Shown here: in pieces, positions 1 through 11,281 of the stretch | How the letters are laid out: each line of letters opens with the position of its first letter | Position numbering within the stretch: the stretch's first letter is position 1 | Assembly: GCF_905475465.1 (NCBI RefSeq) | Contig: NC_062248.1 | Location: 7,130,001-7,194,000, forward strand | Direction: 5' to 3' | Length of the DNA: 64,000 nt | Origin: Pieris napi | Lineage: Eukaryota; Arthropoda; Insecta; Lepidoptera; Pieridae | The notes under the pieces: generated by a model | What the model saw: only the letters and a program-made list of their open reading frames with translations | The model's database searches: none | What the model was told of the DNA's origin: nothing | Made by a program: the position numbers and the translations under genes

Positions 1-126
1 GCGGAAATCCAGTGAATATATCACATTACTATAATTTTGCAGGTTATTTAATTTGACATCACCACAGTCCGTCATCTTTGGTCCTTTACAAATCTCATAC
101 GTATTATATGTAGCTTTATATGGTCC
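1..126 (-). CDS. Partial internal exon of an unidentified protein, probably secreted
   Basis: On the minus strand a T-rich tract ending in TTTTTTTAG sits just before base 126, a good splice acceptor. From the next base the GGA frame stays open for 42 codons to the window edge; the other two frames hit stops. The peptide starts GPYKATYNTYEICKGP and has two cysteines, balanced hydrophobic and polar residues and few low-complexity runs, unlike the I/F/Y/N-rich chance frames elsewhere. Its spacing of cysteines and tyrosines recalls small secreted insect proteins (MD-2-like or DUF1091-like), but I cannot assign a family. Upstream exons should lie at higher coordinates on the minus strand; I could not find them. 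The exon continues beyond base 1, so its donor is not visible. Confidence 0.5.
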
Positions 127-1806
127 CTAAAAAAGAATTATTAAATTTACTTGCTTCATATATAGAAGATATTTAAAAGTAGGTACTAACATAGTTCTGA
201 TTTGAAAGTACTTGACAAATTAAACATAGTATTAATATTTTAATAAACACTGAACACGTGTTTGTATACATTTTTCATGTACCAAAATGATTGGTTTCTT
301 TTATGTATGTGCTATAAATTGTAATTTCCCCTACAATTATTATAATTTACCGAATAATGCATTTTAAACATTAATTGCGGCAAACATAATATAATAGGTT
401 TATAAATAACTAAATAATACGCCATTATAATAAATTATTCAATGGCTGAATTGGGCTCCATAATTGCATGTACTCAATTCCTTTTTGTTGTTTAATAATT
501 TTGTTACAATAAAAAAACTAGATAAAAACACGTAGGTGACTTTACACAGTTTGTTTAGAGTGATGTTTTAAATGTATAAATACTTGAGTTGCGTCATATA
601 TTATCTGCATTTGATTAATTGTACGGATATTTGGCGTATCTATTGGTATGTAGAGGTTAATAATAATCCGTGTGGACTACTGTACAATAGTAAAATACAT
701 TTAGATTACAGTCTATTTTGTATTTGCGAGAAACTTCAACCTATAAATGTACAAAATATCTAAGGTGAAATTTACTCTTCTTTTATGTCTATGCCATTAG
801 TATATGTAAAATATTTGTTTAAGAACGAATAACATATAATATTGTTCTACAAGTGGAAGAAAAGCTAAAAGCAAATTTCTACTAATTTATATTTTTAACC
901 CCTTCCTAGTGGGAGTTTAGTTGACAGCATTTTAATTTTCACACAATATACAGTAACACAGACCTAGGTTTAAAAATAAATAAAAAATAAACATACATAT
1001 ACTATGCCAGTAATAAGAGAACATTAATATAACTAAAAAAATTGTGAGCCGTCATGGAACGGCAGATGTGAAACATCGGAATTATTTTGTACAAGTATGC
1101 ATAAAATAACAGGTTATGACAGGAACTAAATAAGGCGTTATATAAAAATAAAATATTACTATTTTTTCCAGAAAACTACTACTTACTACTTTGGGACTGA
1201 CTGAATTAATTATTACTAGTAAAAGTGATCTGAAATTTAAATAAAACTTGCATTAGTAGAAGTAATACGCAGTATCGTCAGTAAACGATATTCTAAGAAG
1301 CTTCGATTGGATAATCCTTTGAATTTCCTAGCTTTAATCGTAATTTATTCTAAAGAGAATTTGTTCGTTCTCTCATTTCATTATGGCTAGTCGTTAACTT
1401 ATATTGCTTCAATATAAAGTGATCGCTTTCGACCCAGACTACACCCGTCAAAATCTTTATAATTTTGTCTATAGTGACAATATATAAAGTCACCTTACGT
1501 TGTATATTGATAAAAATCAAAACGTTTTTGTTATATAAAAAGTTACGTGATTACTTTAAAAAGTATTTTATCGGACTAAACGTTTTTAATTGTTTTAACT
1601 TGATAATTAGGTTAGTTTACTTTTAAACACAACAAAAGGTGTCGATAAACCGTTGTCAATCGCCGTTTGCGGCGAATGAAAAATGGTTACGCCCAAAACA
1701 TTTCTCATAAAATTTGTTGTTTGAAATATATGGTAAAGATATGATACTTATATAATCTAACCAACTTATTACAATTACACTTCTTTAAATTGCTTCAGTA
1801 TTGCAG
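127..1806. other. AT-rich non-coding stretch, probably intron
   Basis: No credible frame. If the exon at 1-126 is real, this is its upstream intron. A small perfect hairpin, CGCCG-TTTG-CGGCG, lies at 1661-1674. I see nothing else. Confidence 0.4.
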
Positions 1807-1808
1807 AT

Positions 1809-1958
1809 ATGAAAGTTATCAGGTCGAATCGAGCGATCATTAGTGCATTTTATTTCGAAGCCGTTCCGCCCAAGTTCCGCGAACCGCTTAATGCGTTTCC
1901 CCATTACGTGTCACCTGCGTCATCAACGTTTTTTACGCATTATTTTTATGCTAATTGA
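1809..1958 (+). CDS. Possible short exon or small ORF, 49 codons
   Basis: A plausible acceptor (TTGCTTCAGTATTGCAG, ending at 1806) is followed two bases later by ATG and an open frame to TGA at 1956-1958. The stretch is clearly more GC-rich than its surroundings. The peptide begins MKVIRSNRAIISAFYFEAVP and contains a proline-rich middle. No domain is recognised. A frame this short in a GC-richer patch can easily be chance, and a conserved non-coding element is an equal alternative. Confidence 0.15.
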   Translation: MKVIRSNRAIISAFYFEAVPPKFREPLNAFPHYVSPASSTFFTHYFYAN

Positions 1959-2486
1959 GACTAAACGTATTTTTAATTGTTGACAGAACGGCGCTCTTTT
2001 TATGTGTCCATATTATATCTGGTAACCAACCAGGGTCGGACCAATTTGTGCGTATGCTTCCATATTATCTTAGGCAAATAGGTTTTTAAGTTTGTATGTC
2101 TACGTCATTGATTTTTGTTGTTAAGACACGCTTGAGTCCAATTTTCCCTACAACATTCAATCGTTCTCTAACCGCCAATACAAATGGCTTATACTATACA
2201 GCAACATGACATTGACATGCAAATCGAAAAGTTAAGGAATTTCTATTGCCTCCTAAAGATTGGCGTTTTTACAAGCTGAAAAGATAAATTTAGTTTCAAT
2301 GCTTATTAAAAACGTGTAAAAAGTATAATCATCATTTATTTTAGGCAGGAATAAGGAAAAGCCTACACAAATGAACCACATATTAAACTATATTGCCTCG
2401 ACGGTTTCTTACTACATAATTTCATTTCTAAATCTAAAAATTTAAAAATAAGTAAATGATAAATTAAATTAATCTATCACTTCTAC
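1959..2486. other. AT-rich non-coding stretch
   Basis: Nothing recognised. Confidence 0.4.
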
Positions 2487-2721
2487 GCAGATGTATAAAT
2501 AGTTATATTATACTTTGCGGCATTTTTACTCGGAAAGTAGTAAGTGTTTAGGCGAAGGTTCGGTACGAAGGCTGCTTCTAAGCCAGGCCCCGACTCGACC
2601 TCTGTTTGCCGGCTTATGTGGCCATCCCGAAGCTTACTCTAAATTGCAATTAAATGAAGTGGCGCATTTGCTTCAAACTTCTGATTGTTTAGTGAAAAAT
2701 CTATTTTATATGTTAAACTAA
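2487..2721. other. GC-rich island open in several frames
   Basis: About 2515-2680 is much more GC-rich than its flanks. A plus-strand frame runs to the stop near 2721. On the minus strand a good-looking acceptor (CACTTCATTTAATTGCAATTTAG, around 2672-2694) precedes a frame starting SKLRDGHISRQTEVESGPG and running to a TAG near 2487. Because GC-rich DNA has few stops on both strands, openness alone does not decide strand or coding status. Candidates are a minus-strand terminal exon or a fragment of an old transposable element. Confidence 0.2.
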
Positions 2722-2778
2722 AGAAAAAGAATTACCCTAATAATTAATGGACGTAACATAGGTTAGGTATTTAAATAA

Positions 2779-2810
2779 ATAGGTTGGTCCAAAAAAGTTC
2801 GTATTTTTAG
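2779..2810 (+). mobile_element. Possible mariner-type terminal inverted repeat, solo
   Basis: The string AGGTTGGTCCAAAAAAGTTC followed by GTATTTTT resembles the outer end of insect mariner elements. I did not find the matching inverted end or any transposase downstream, so at most this is a solo end. Confidence 0.22.
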
Positions 2811-5800
2811 TCACCATAGTAATAGTGCAAGTCGTTCTAATTGTTTTCTTTGTTTTGTTTGTTATAGAAAAACCCAACTTAGCTCATCATCGGAAATTTT
2901 CGTAGAGTTTAGTACAAGTTTAACGATTTTATATTTGAGTAATGTACTGGGCATACCTTTTTGCTACAAATAGGAGATAAAACATACAGGTGGGAGAGAA
3001 AAGTCCGTTCTGTTACAAAGTAAATGAACGGAGTCACTAATAACGTTTAAACTAGATGCGCTGATAGGTATTTAAAGCGTTCGGATATTATTTATACCTA
3101 GTCCGGTAACTCCAGTTTAATATCCGCCCAGAAGCATTTAATAAGCTTCCTCTTCTGATCAAACGCCTTTAAAATTATACCAAATTAGGACGGTCCTTTA
3201 TCACATTTTATGTGCGACCGAAACTGAGACCTATCGTTTATAAGTTTTGGTTTTCGGTCGACATATACATGAACTATAATATAAACACAGATTATATCGA
3301 AAGGGTTAATAAAACAAATGAACCGTGTTTTTTATTTCGGCAATGTTGTCGTAATTTGCTACAAGATATTTTATTTGTTTAAGACAACTTTATAGTTTTC
3401 ATGCAAAATGTTTAGTTCAATCAAAAGTTAAATATAAACATGGAAACTGGCTGCATTATTGATTAAAAGCACTCGAAGATTAACCTGTGTTAAATTGCTT
3501 TATCTTTTCTTTGTAAAAATAGCAAGTTACACTTAAGATATAAAATTACGTACCTATATTGAAATCGAAATAGTAGATAATCAGTAGAATCCCTTGAATA
3601 CATAAAGAAATATCCAATCCTTTAATCATTTATACTCTAAAAAATAAATAATTTATAATATAGACAAAGAACACATTATTCTCACTGCTCATAGCGTATA
3701 GAAGCCATCTTTAATTTAAACATTGCATACCTAATTATCGTCAGGTGGACAATTTAGAGATAAAAAGAGAGGAAAACAGAGGAAGGTCTATTTAAAAGAT
3801 TTCCATCTCAATTAGATAATTCCTCAGATTTATTTTTTGTCAACTTGAACTATAATTATTCAACTAAGGCTAAGATAGGAGTTACGTCTGACTGCGGTTT
3901 TGAAAACTAAAGTTAGAAAGCGACTATTCAACAGAATAGCTTTCATGTTCACCACAACTTGATTTCTTGTTGTTATTTAACTAATATTCCAAGACTGTGT
4001 TAATGAAACTAGACCATACATTGAATTAATGTAGTACCCGCCTTTGTTACTAGATCTTTATTCAAAGTCGACGGTTGAGGTTTTGAGTTCCAAACGCAAA
4101 AACCGGACTGTACTACATAAATTCGTATTTAATATCGATGCCATATTTCGGAATAGATTTAAATAACTATTACTTTGTATTTCATTGCACCACATTCGTT
4201 TGTTAAAATGTAAATTGCACGCCTCTGGCAGTGCTCTACTCTCGACATGTCAAAAAACCCAGTCTTTCGAAACTTGAATGACTTTTTTCTCACTAATATA
4301 ACACTTACAGGATAATATGAGTGCACTAAAATGCAGTTAAATAATCTATCAAGCACATTTGGTATTTTTTTATGAACAATTATTTTGTTTAACATAGTAA
4401 ATAATAACATTAAAATCAATCATTCTTGGACGTCCGTCAGTCTGTGTTTATGGATCCATGTATGTGGCAGAGAAATTGGTCGAAAAATTTATCGTACCAG
4501 AATACTTTTTTTCTTATTATATAAAGTTATATCCTGGGCTGATTCCTAGTTAATATTAGCGTTCTAAGTACTGTCGTTTAATTATAATTTGTAAAAAACT
4601 AAAATACGACTGTGTATTTTCCTCACCTTAGAATTATGGCGCCACTATATATTTTTTTATTACATTATTGTTTTTTTTCAATCATTCATTTTCATTTATT
4701 TTTTTTTTAATTTATTTTTTTTGTTATTTTGGTTGAGAATTTTTTTTTAAATTTGAATGAACGCTATGAGGCGTGCACTTTTGGATTTTCCAAACTATTT
4801 TAACATTATTGCTTTCACGGGGTAATGCGCCAGGTCATCTGGAAAGCAACTCTTATCTCAAATATACAAAGATTCTCTTATAATCGTAATGTAGTTAACG
4901 ATTCTTGCGAATAAAATGCGGTCACAAGCAACGTATTTTAATACAATCAATTTTGTCGGGAACTGTTTATGTAGTGTGAGAATAAGGAGTTGGCTGGAAG
5001 CTAAAGCACTTTAGATCGCTCGAAGTGTGATGAATGGGCGGTGGTTGGCTACGCTCGTTGGAACGTTGCTGTCCCACTCATATGATTGATATCGTGTATT
5101 ATGCCGTGGAATTAATATAATAATGCTATTAATAGACAAGTAGTACCTGGTTAGATATGAATCTACGTTTGTTCAGAATTCATATTAATGTCTTTTAAGA
5201 GTATGTAAAGAAATATATTTCTTAAATTAGATTATTCATTATCTATTTTGTTTTTATAAATGTTCATTTAGTTTTTTTGTTAGTCTGTGGAAAAAACACT
5301 AGTTTTGTTTGTCTATGTATGTGTCCTTTTTTAATTTGAATATTAAGTGTTTGTTATGAGTACATTTTTAATTGATTAAAAAAGAAATAGGGTAAAAGTA
5401 CAACTGAAATAGCAAACTCTAAATGTTGTTTCTTAAAATAAATATTTTTGCAACACATTTGAGTTTCACTCCCTTATAAGTATTTTCGTCATTTATTATG
5501 TACTTTTTTACGTTTAGAAATTTTATAATTGTTTAATCAAAGTATAATAATTATTAAGGCCTTTAATTTGAAGTATTGTTCTCATATAATGTACATTAAA
5601 AACAACTCATCAATTCAAATTAATTAGCAAAATGATATTTCGAATTTTATGTTTTTAAATACGCATCGAAAGGTTTCACATTGATAACTTAATAGTCTAG
5701 ATAGATAATTGTTTATTTTGTTTAAAATTTAAATCGTTCAGAATGATTCACTAGAAATTAATTAAATGTATACTATGCCTCTTTTATGATTAAGAACTGT

Positions 5801-6703
5801 AACGTAACTATTTAGTTCGATATAAAATAATTCTGATCCGAAATGTCATCTAAGTTTTTAAATTGGTTTAATGTAATTAAAATCTGAGAACATGGGTATA
5901 TTTCTGCATTCTTTTTTCTTATCTCCATTGGCAAGTCAACGTTTACGTGGTTATACGTCACAATTATTGTTTCATACTGAATATAAACCTGGATATGTGT
6001 TTGACAATCAAACCATTTATTACGTCTTGTCTGGCAAATAGTACTAAAACTATTCCTAATCGTAGTGTACCTGTATATAACAGTAAACACAAGCATTTAC
6101 CTTTAATTACTTAGTGAAGTTGGTTATTGCGCCCAATGACATTGCTAGTTTTCTATTCCTATAATGGAGTTAGACTTGATTAACTTATTTTCCGACGAAG
6201 GGAGCGAGTGAAGTGTTTCCCTCGCGACTTTTCCGGTTTAGACGAATTTCCGAGTTTGTGTTTCTTTTCTGATTTCTTTATAGTTAATGTATCTGACTAT
6301 TTGATGTGTGCAATTTACACTCGCTCGTTCGGCGTAGAAAAGCATTTTAATTGAAAAGGCATGTCTTAGACCAAAATATCATACTAATAAATAAACACCT
6401 ATAAATAAAAACTATCACAGCTGGAAAGTGAGATCTAAAGTGAGTGGCCTGAAAAAAAATTGATAGGCAGTAGTATACGCATATACATATTAATAGCTGA
6501 TTAATTTTGTAATCATTACATCTGTACGGATTATTTCGGACTCCTGACTATTCTGTTAATTATAATGTTATTAAGTTTATGTTTGCCTCAAATACGACTA
6601 ATAACTTCATTAGTTTTACTAACTGCCAATGTTTTTGCATCATCTAAGTTAATTCGCTTTTGCGATTCGTGGTCAGATATTTATTTTAAGTTGTTTTTAT
6701 ATA
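2811..6703. other. Long AT-rich non-coding stretch
   Basis: Frames here are short and rich in I, F, Y and N, as expected by chance. It contains the T-rich tract at 4650-4757 and a GC-richer patch near 4980-5095 with no convincing exon. Nothing else recognised. Confidence 0.4.
4650..4757. repeat. T-rich low-complexity tract
   Basis: Several runs of 7-10 T separated by CATTTA/ATTCA-like words. The T runs could be the reverse-strand poly(A) of a decayed retroposon, but no body is visible beside it. Confidence 0.5.
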
Positions 6704-6840
6704 GACGCGTAGCTCTTAGCTCTGAGGTTGTTTGATTCTCGGCTACCAATTTTTTTTCTATCTGCGCATTTAACATCCACTCTAACGGTGAAGGAAATCA
6801 GTCGTCATGACTGAGGCTCAAAATTTACGGCGTGTCTCTT
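6704..6840 (+). mobile_element. tRNA-derived SINE, diverged copy
   Basis: The order of words matches the better copies at 61955 and 47189: a tRNA-like head (CTCTGAGGTTGTTTGATTCTC, B-box-like), then TGCGCATTTAACATCCACTC, ACGGTGAAGGAAA and a GGCGTGT word. The copy is diverged and lacks a clear 3' tail. Confidence 0.5.
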
Positions 6841-6985
6841 AAAAAAATTAACTAAACATTTATTCAAACTCGTACATAACATATTTTATTCAGAACATCC
6901 GTTCTAACTTTAGCTAAATGATTTTGACCAAGCAATGCACGCTGAAAATGACAATGGCCTCTTGATTGGTCACCTCAATTTAGAA

Positions 6986-7012
6986 GGCATTCCGGCTAAC
7001 CTCCGGAATGCC
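6986..7012. repeat. Perfect 10-bp hairpin
   Basis: Arms GGCATTCCGG and CCGGAATGCC separated by seven bases (CTAACCT). It lies inside a GC-richer patch; function unknown. Confidence 0.6.
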
Positions 7013-7170
7013 GAAATAATTCCCATTCCTGACCCTACACCGATGTTAATCTATATTATTATACAACGCTCATACCACCGTATAATCTATATGACTGGAA
7101 GCCTCGTGTGTGCTCTAAGAACTTGTATGAAATTGTGGGGATTTCTTTTCGTCTTATATTGTTGATAGTT

Positions 7171-7636
7171 TTTTGAAGTGAAACTTCTTTATCGGGGTTG
7201 GAAAAAAATTTAGTGTAACATTTTTGCGTTACGCGTCACATTTTTCCGTTACGCGCCATGTTGCTTTTTGAAGTCAAACGTCTCTTTATGGGCGTTAAAA
7301 TATGACATATAGTATGTTTTTGACTTTGAAGTTTGACAACGGATTACATTTTCGAAGTCAAATTTCTTTATCGGCTTTAAAATATGACATATAGTATGTT
7401 TTTGACTTTGAAGTTTGACAACGGATTACATTTTCGACTTGAAATTTGCTAATCGCAATTTGCAGGAATTTATTTGTAAATTGTATGCTAGGCAGTGTAT
7501 CAAAATTTACTGTGTTTAAAGAAATAGTTTCGGACCTCTAAACTTAAAACAAACCAATTATGGCTCTGCGTACAACAAAGGTTTTATATAAGTTTCACTT
7601 CTTACGTGTGTACACCTAGTACACGCACACATTTTT
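7171..7636 (+). mobile_element. Foldback element, copy A
   Basis: First of three copies of one family. The 5' end is TTGAAGTGAAACTTCTTTAT, itself a short hairpin. The 3' end has the inverted form, GTTTCACTTCTTACGTGTGT, then a near-palindrome around CACCTAGTACACGCACAC and a T run. Between them are GTTACGCGTCACATTTTTCC-like modules and two 82-bp tandem units. It has no coding capacity, so it would depend on a partner for mobility. Copy A lacks the AATAAAAGCC-containing middle of copies B and C. Confidence 0.75.
7268..7431 (+). repeat. Two 82-bp tandem units inside copy A
   Basis: Units at about 7268-7349 and 7350-7431 share some 60 nearly identical bases (from TTAAAATATGACATATAGTA to ACATTTTCGA). 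Each starts with a degraded form of the element's 5' end (TGAAGTCAAA..TCTTTAT), so the tandem arose from 5' end modules. Confidence 0.75.
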
Positions 7637-8587
7637 ATTTAAGTGATCATTTTTCTGTTGCTTAAACACGTCGGATGTGAAGTGATACCTACATTATACA
7701 TCTACAATCACAATGTTGACGTCATACCTTGAAACGCCCTAACAAAGTTATTCAGTCCGCTAAGGATATATTCAACATTTCGACCTTAGTCCCTAGGGCC
7801 TAATAGCATTCATCAAACTCCTCGGTATGTAGAATTCGAAAATTGATTTTTTTTATCATTAATGAGGAACATGAAACTTTCTGAAATACAGCCATGTAAT
7901 GGTGGTTTTAGCTTCTGTTATGTGTATATAGAAACCGGTTACAAATCAATTATCCAGATAAGGAAAACGAGCGATTATGCTACAATTGACTAATGTATCA
8001 TATCTTAAGTCCAGGTATAATAATTAAGACTAAGATAATTGAATTGGATTACTGACATTAATAGTGATTACTATATATCGCCCGTAATACCTGTCATGAT
8101 TTAGATTTACTGAACTGATAATAATGAAAAAATATTTGGTATCCTTAATAAAATTAATAAAGATTATAATTGTACCTACGAAGAAACATATTATTTATTT
8201 ATTTAAAATTCTTATTTTAAATATACCTGTAACCCAATATTAATTTATGAATGGGCGACTGTTTGATTTAGATATTGAAGAATTTTATTTGTTTCATATG
8301 AGGTTGTTAAATTAGAAGGTTTGATTATCCGTTAAATGTTCCTTTATTTAAAATCTATTTTTGTATAATTATACAGAAATATATTCTATGCCAACTTTTA
8401 CCACTGCGGTATGGGTACGTAGTGATAAGTCTAACTGGAAAAATATATTTTGCTGCGTCTTCTGAAAGACTTATCCTTGATATTACAAAACCGCCAAGAG
8501 CAATAACTAAAATTGTTTGCATAATTATATTTGAATACCAACCTACCGTCTCCCTTTGCATAGACCGAGTAAACATCTACTTTTTAT
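7637..8587. other. Non-coding stretch between two opposed foldback copies
   Basis: About 0.95 kb lying between copy A (+) and copy B (-). No credible frame. Confidence 0.4.
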
Positions 8588-8952
8588 AAAAAAAAATGTA
8601 TGCGTGTACTAGTGTACACACGTAAGAAGTGAAACTTCTTTATGACCTTATTTTACGAAAAATGATATGCAACTTTACAGAAATAAAGTTAACTTAGATA
8701 AAGTTAAAAAAAGGCTTTTATTGTCATAGACAATAGACATTAGACATAGATAGAATAGAATAAATAAATACAATACAAATAATACAATTATTAGGCAAGT
8801 AGGCAAACTTCACAAACCACAAATCTTGCAACTAATCAATAAACTGGATCCGAAATAGCAGGGCAAGAAAAAGATGGCGCGTAACGGAAAAATGTGACGA
8901 CGTCACGTGACGTAAATTTTTTTCCAACGCCGATAAAGAAGTTTCACTTCAA
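8588..8952 (-). mobile_element. Foldback element, copy B, inverted
   Basis: The reverse complement reads through the same landmarks as copy C: TGAAGTGAAACTTCTTTATC, GGAAAAAAATTTACG, CCGTTACGCGCCATC, a long middle with GACAATAAAAGCC, GTAAAGTTGCATAT, and the 3' near-palindrome with GTACACGCATACA. A 14-bp perfect palindrome, ACGTCACGTGACGT, lies at 8900-8913. Only short words are shared with copy A in the middle. Confidence 0.75.
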
Positions 8953-11040
8953 TAATGTGTATCAATTAACCGGCTTAGAAATGAACGCGTAATTCGAAAA
9001 GTCAGTTGTTACTTATTTACATATACACATCTTAATAATGTTTTGTGCAGACATACTTCTGTGTCTGTTGCAATGATAAGAAAGTATTACAGGTGTGAAA
9101 ATGTAAAACAGATGAATAACGAAATTTGATTGTAGATAAACGGACTTAATATCATGACGTATTATGTCATCGCGACAATAGAGATGATATTGATCAATTA
9201 CAATCAATCGAAACGCGCCGTTGTGTCATCATTCTCACTTCGACATCGTTCTCGATATTATTTGTTATAAAGTAAGCCACACGGCATGATGGTATAGCAG
9301 ATAACAGCAATAACTTAAGCATACAAAAACTGGATCTAAATTTTTACCCTCTACAAATAAATACAAATTTATGAAAGAATAAACAGCGTTGACTGTTATC
9401 GCAATTTACTGCGTCGCCGGGAGATATACCGTCTCATTTTCGGTAATATTTTCAACGTTGCCTACATAGCTTGCATAAATCATTTGGCGATAATGGTTCA
9501 AGATTGATCGACCTTTTTAAATGTAGCAAACTTGCAAGTGGGTGAGTGATGTCGGCTCGTTTTGTAAGCATTTCCTTTGCTATCGGCGGTTGCAGCCCAA
9601 ACCCAATTTACATAATTAATCTGCGCTCGACAGTCAATATTGTCCGCTGCGGTCCCAATAATTATATTCAATGCGATTCGGTAATGTAAGGCCAATTCAA
9701 ACAAAATTACAAAGAAACCATTTCCATAAGTTCATTAAACGGAGTCAATAAAGGCAAGATATTTCAGTTTTCCCGCTACACTAGGGATTCTATTTTTTAA
9801 TTTTTAACCAAACCAACTGACGGTTGTAATTGTCCATTTGATTATTGTTTTTATCAGATCTCACGCTTTTTAATACTATATCCTTATAACGAACTCTAAG
9901 GGAACAACGTTATAATATTCATTATTTATAAAGACTCGTTTTGACGGTATGCGATCAGATATGATTTGTAATGTTCTTTTTTTTATTACTACACATTTAC
10001 TAGATTTAAAAAATGGGTAGGTACAGTTGACGCTATCATATCGTCGCCAAAATGTGTAATAAAAAACCAATTTTCTAAATTGAAAATCGTACAACAAAGC
10101 GATCTTACTCTGCTTTTAGTACCGACAATTCTTAAAACAACTCAATTTTAAACGCACAAGTTTTAAGAATTTATATATTTTTATAAATCTAAATTAAATC
10201 GTATTTCTGTGGCTCTCGAATTTAGTTCGAAGAAATCTGAAGCCGAGGTTTTGGTTACAAGCAACTAACCGCTTATTTCGCGTATCAGTCGTACCGAGGC
10301 GGGGCTTCAATTAAAACTGGGAAGTTTGTTTAAATGTTTGTGCCAGTTCGCCTTTAGAAAGTTTAGAGTACAAGATAGGCTTGGGTTTAAGCACACAATA
10401 CATTATCTAATGAATTAAATCTTTGCTTGAATTAATTGGTGTTATAAGCGCAGTATTGCCTATAGCTGTACTACAACTCCCAATATTTTTAGCGATCGCG
10501 ATTTAACTTAATTTTTTAATACACCCGATCATATGAATCAGCAGTGGTAGTGCTACTGAGAGGATTACATAAACGTCAAGTTGATATTGTAAGTTACAGA
10601 GGGTCAATACAACTTCTGGATTTTTCCTATATGACCAATTAATTATCGTACCCGTAGGATGAAGAATCTATCAGGTGCAATCTGACTTAAACCGAACCGG
10701 CGCGGCGGAAGGTAATAAAATAAATTATTAATGAAAGAGACGAAAGAACGCTATGTTTTAATGGGCTCTACGGGACTCCATACAAACATCAACAAATTTA
10801 CATTAAATAGACGAATGCAGTGAATGGGAAATGTTTACCGTCCCGTGTGATTTAACAATCATACATAGATTTGCTACGTGTGTAACGATATAAAATTGTA
10901 AATTAAGAGTAAGAAATCTGAATAAGAAGAGGCTTATTTATATTAATATATGAAATTCCACTCATTATAGAGTTGATTAGTATATTGAATGTAACCTAAT
11001 TCTTAATGAAAGGTTATCCAGCTTATACTCGTACTCTCAG
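8953..11040. other. Non-coding stretch
   Basis: A minus-strand frame at 9498-9704 lies in a GC-richer patch and is open for 68 codons, but no domain or splice context supports it. Around 10210-10330 is another GC-richer patch, without a frame. Nothing else recognised. Confidence 0.35.
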
Positions 11041-11222
11041 GTCACTGTAGGTCAGAACTCTCATTCGAACATATTCAACTTTTTGTACCGACTATTGGAT
11101 GTGCATATCGATTGGCCAGTTTAAATCCTCAGATCCGAGCAGATTTGCGAATCGGTGAGAGCGATCACCCTAATGCCATCGTCGATATTCTGCTAGAATT
11201 AGCTAGAGAGATTTACGATTAG
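11041..11222 (+). CDS. Candidate terminal coding exon, unknown protein
   Basis: A pyrimidine-rich stretch, GCTTATACTCGTACTCTCAG, makes a good acceptor ending at 11040; a second AG at 11049-11050 is possible. The frame is open for about 60 codons and ends with TAG at 11220-11222. The C-terminus reads AIVDILLELAREIYD after RADLRIGESDHPN, a composition with amphipathic helix character and mixed codon use, unlike the AT-driven chance frames nearby. Upstream of the acceptor the frame soon meets TGA at 11007, consistent with an intron. I do not recognise the family. A perfect hairpin begins six bases after the stop. A decayed transposon ORF is the main alternative. Confidence 0.35.
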
Positions 11223-11227
11223 TTAGT

Positions 11228-11281
11228 ATGGATTCAAAGTTGCAACACATAAGTGGGTATGTGTTGCAACTTTGAATCCAT
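11228..11281. repeat. Perfect 24-bp inverted repeat with 6-base loop
   Basis: Arms 11228-11251 and 11258-11281 are exact reverse complements (start ATGGATTCAAAGTTGC), loop AGTGGG. No decay at all, so it is either young or maintained. Confidence 0.9.

Noticed and set aside
7590..7636. CTAG after a hairpin in the foldback element as a Helitron 3' end
   Set aside because: Conserved sequence continues past CTAG in all three copies, so it is not the terminus.
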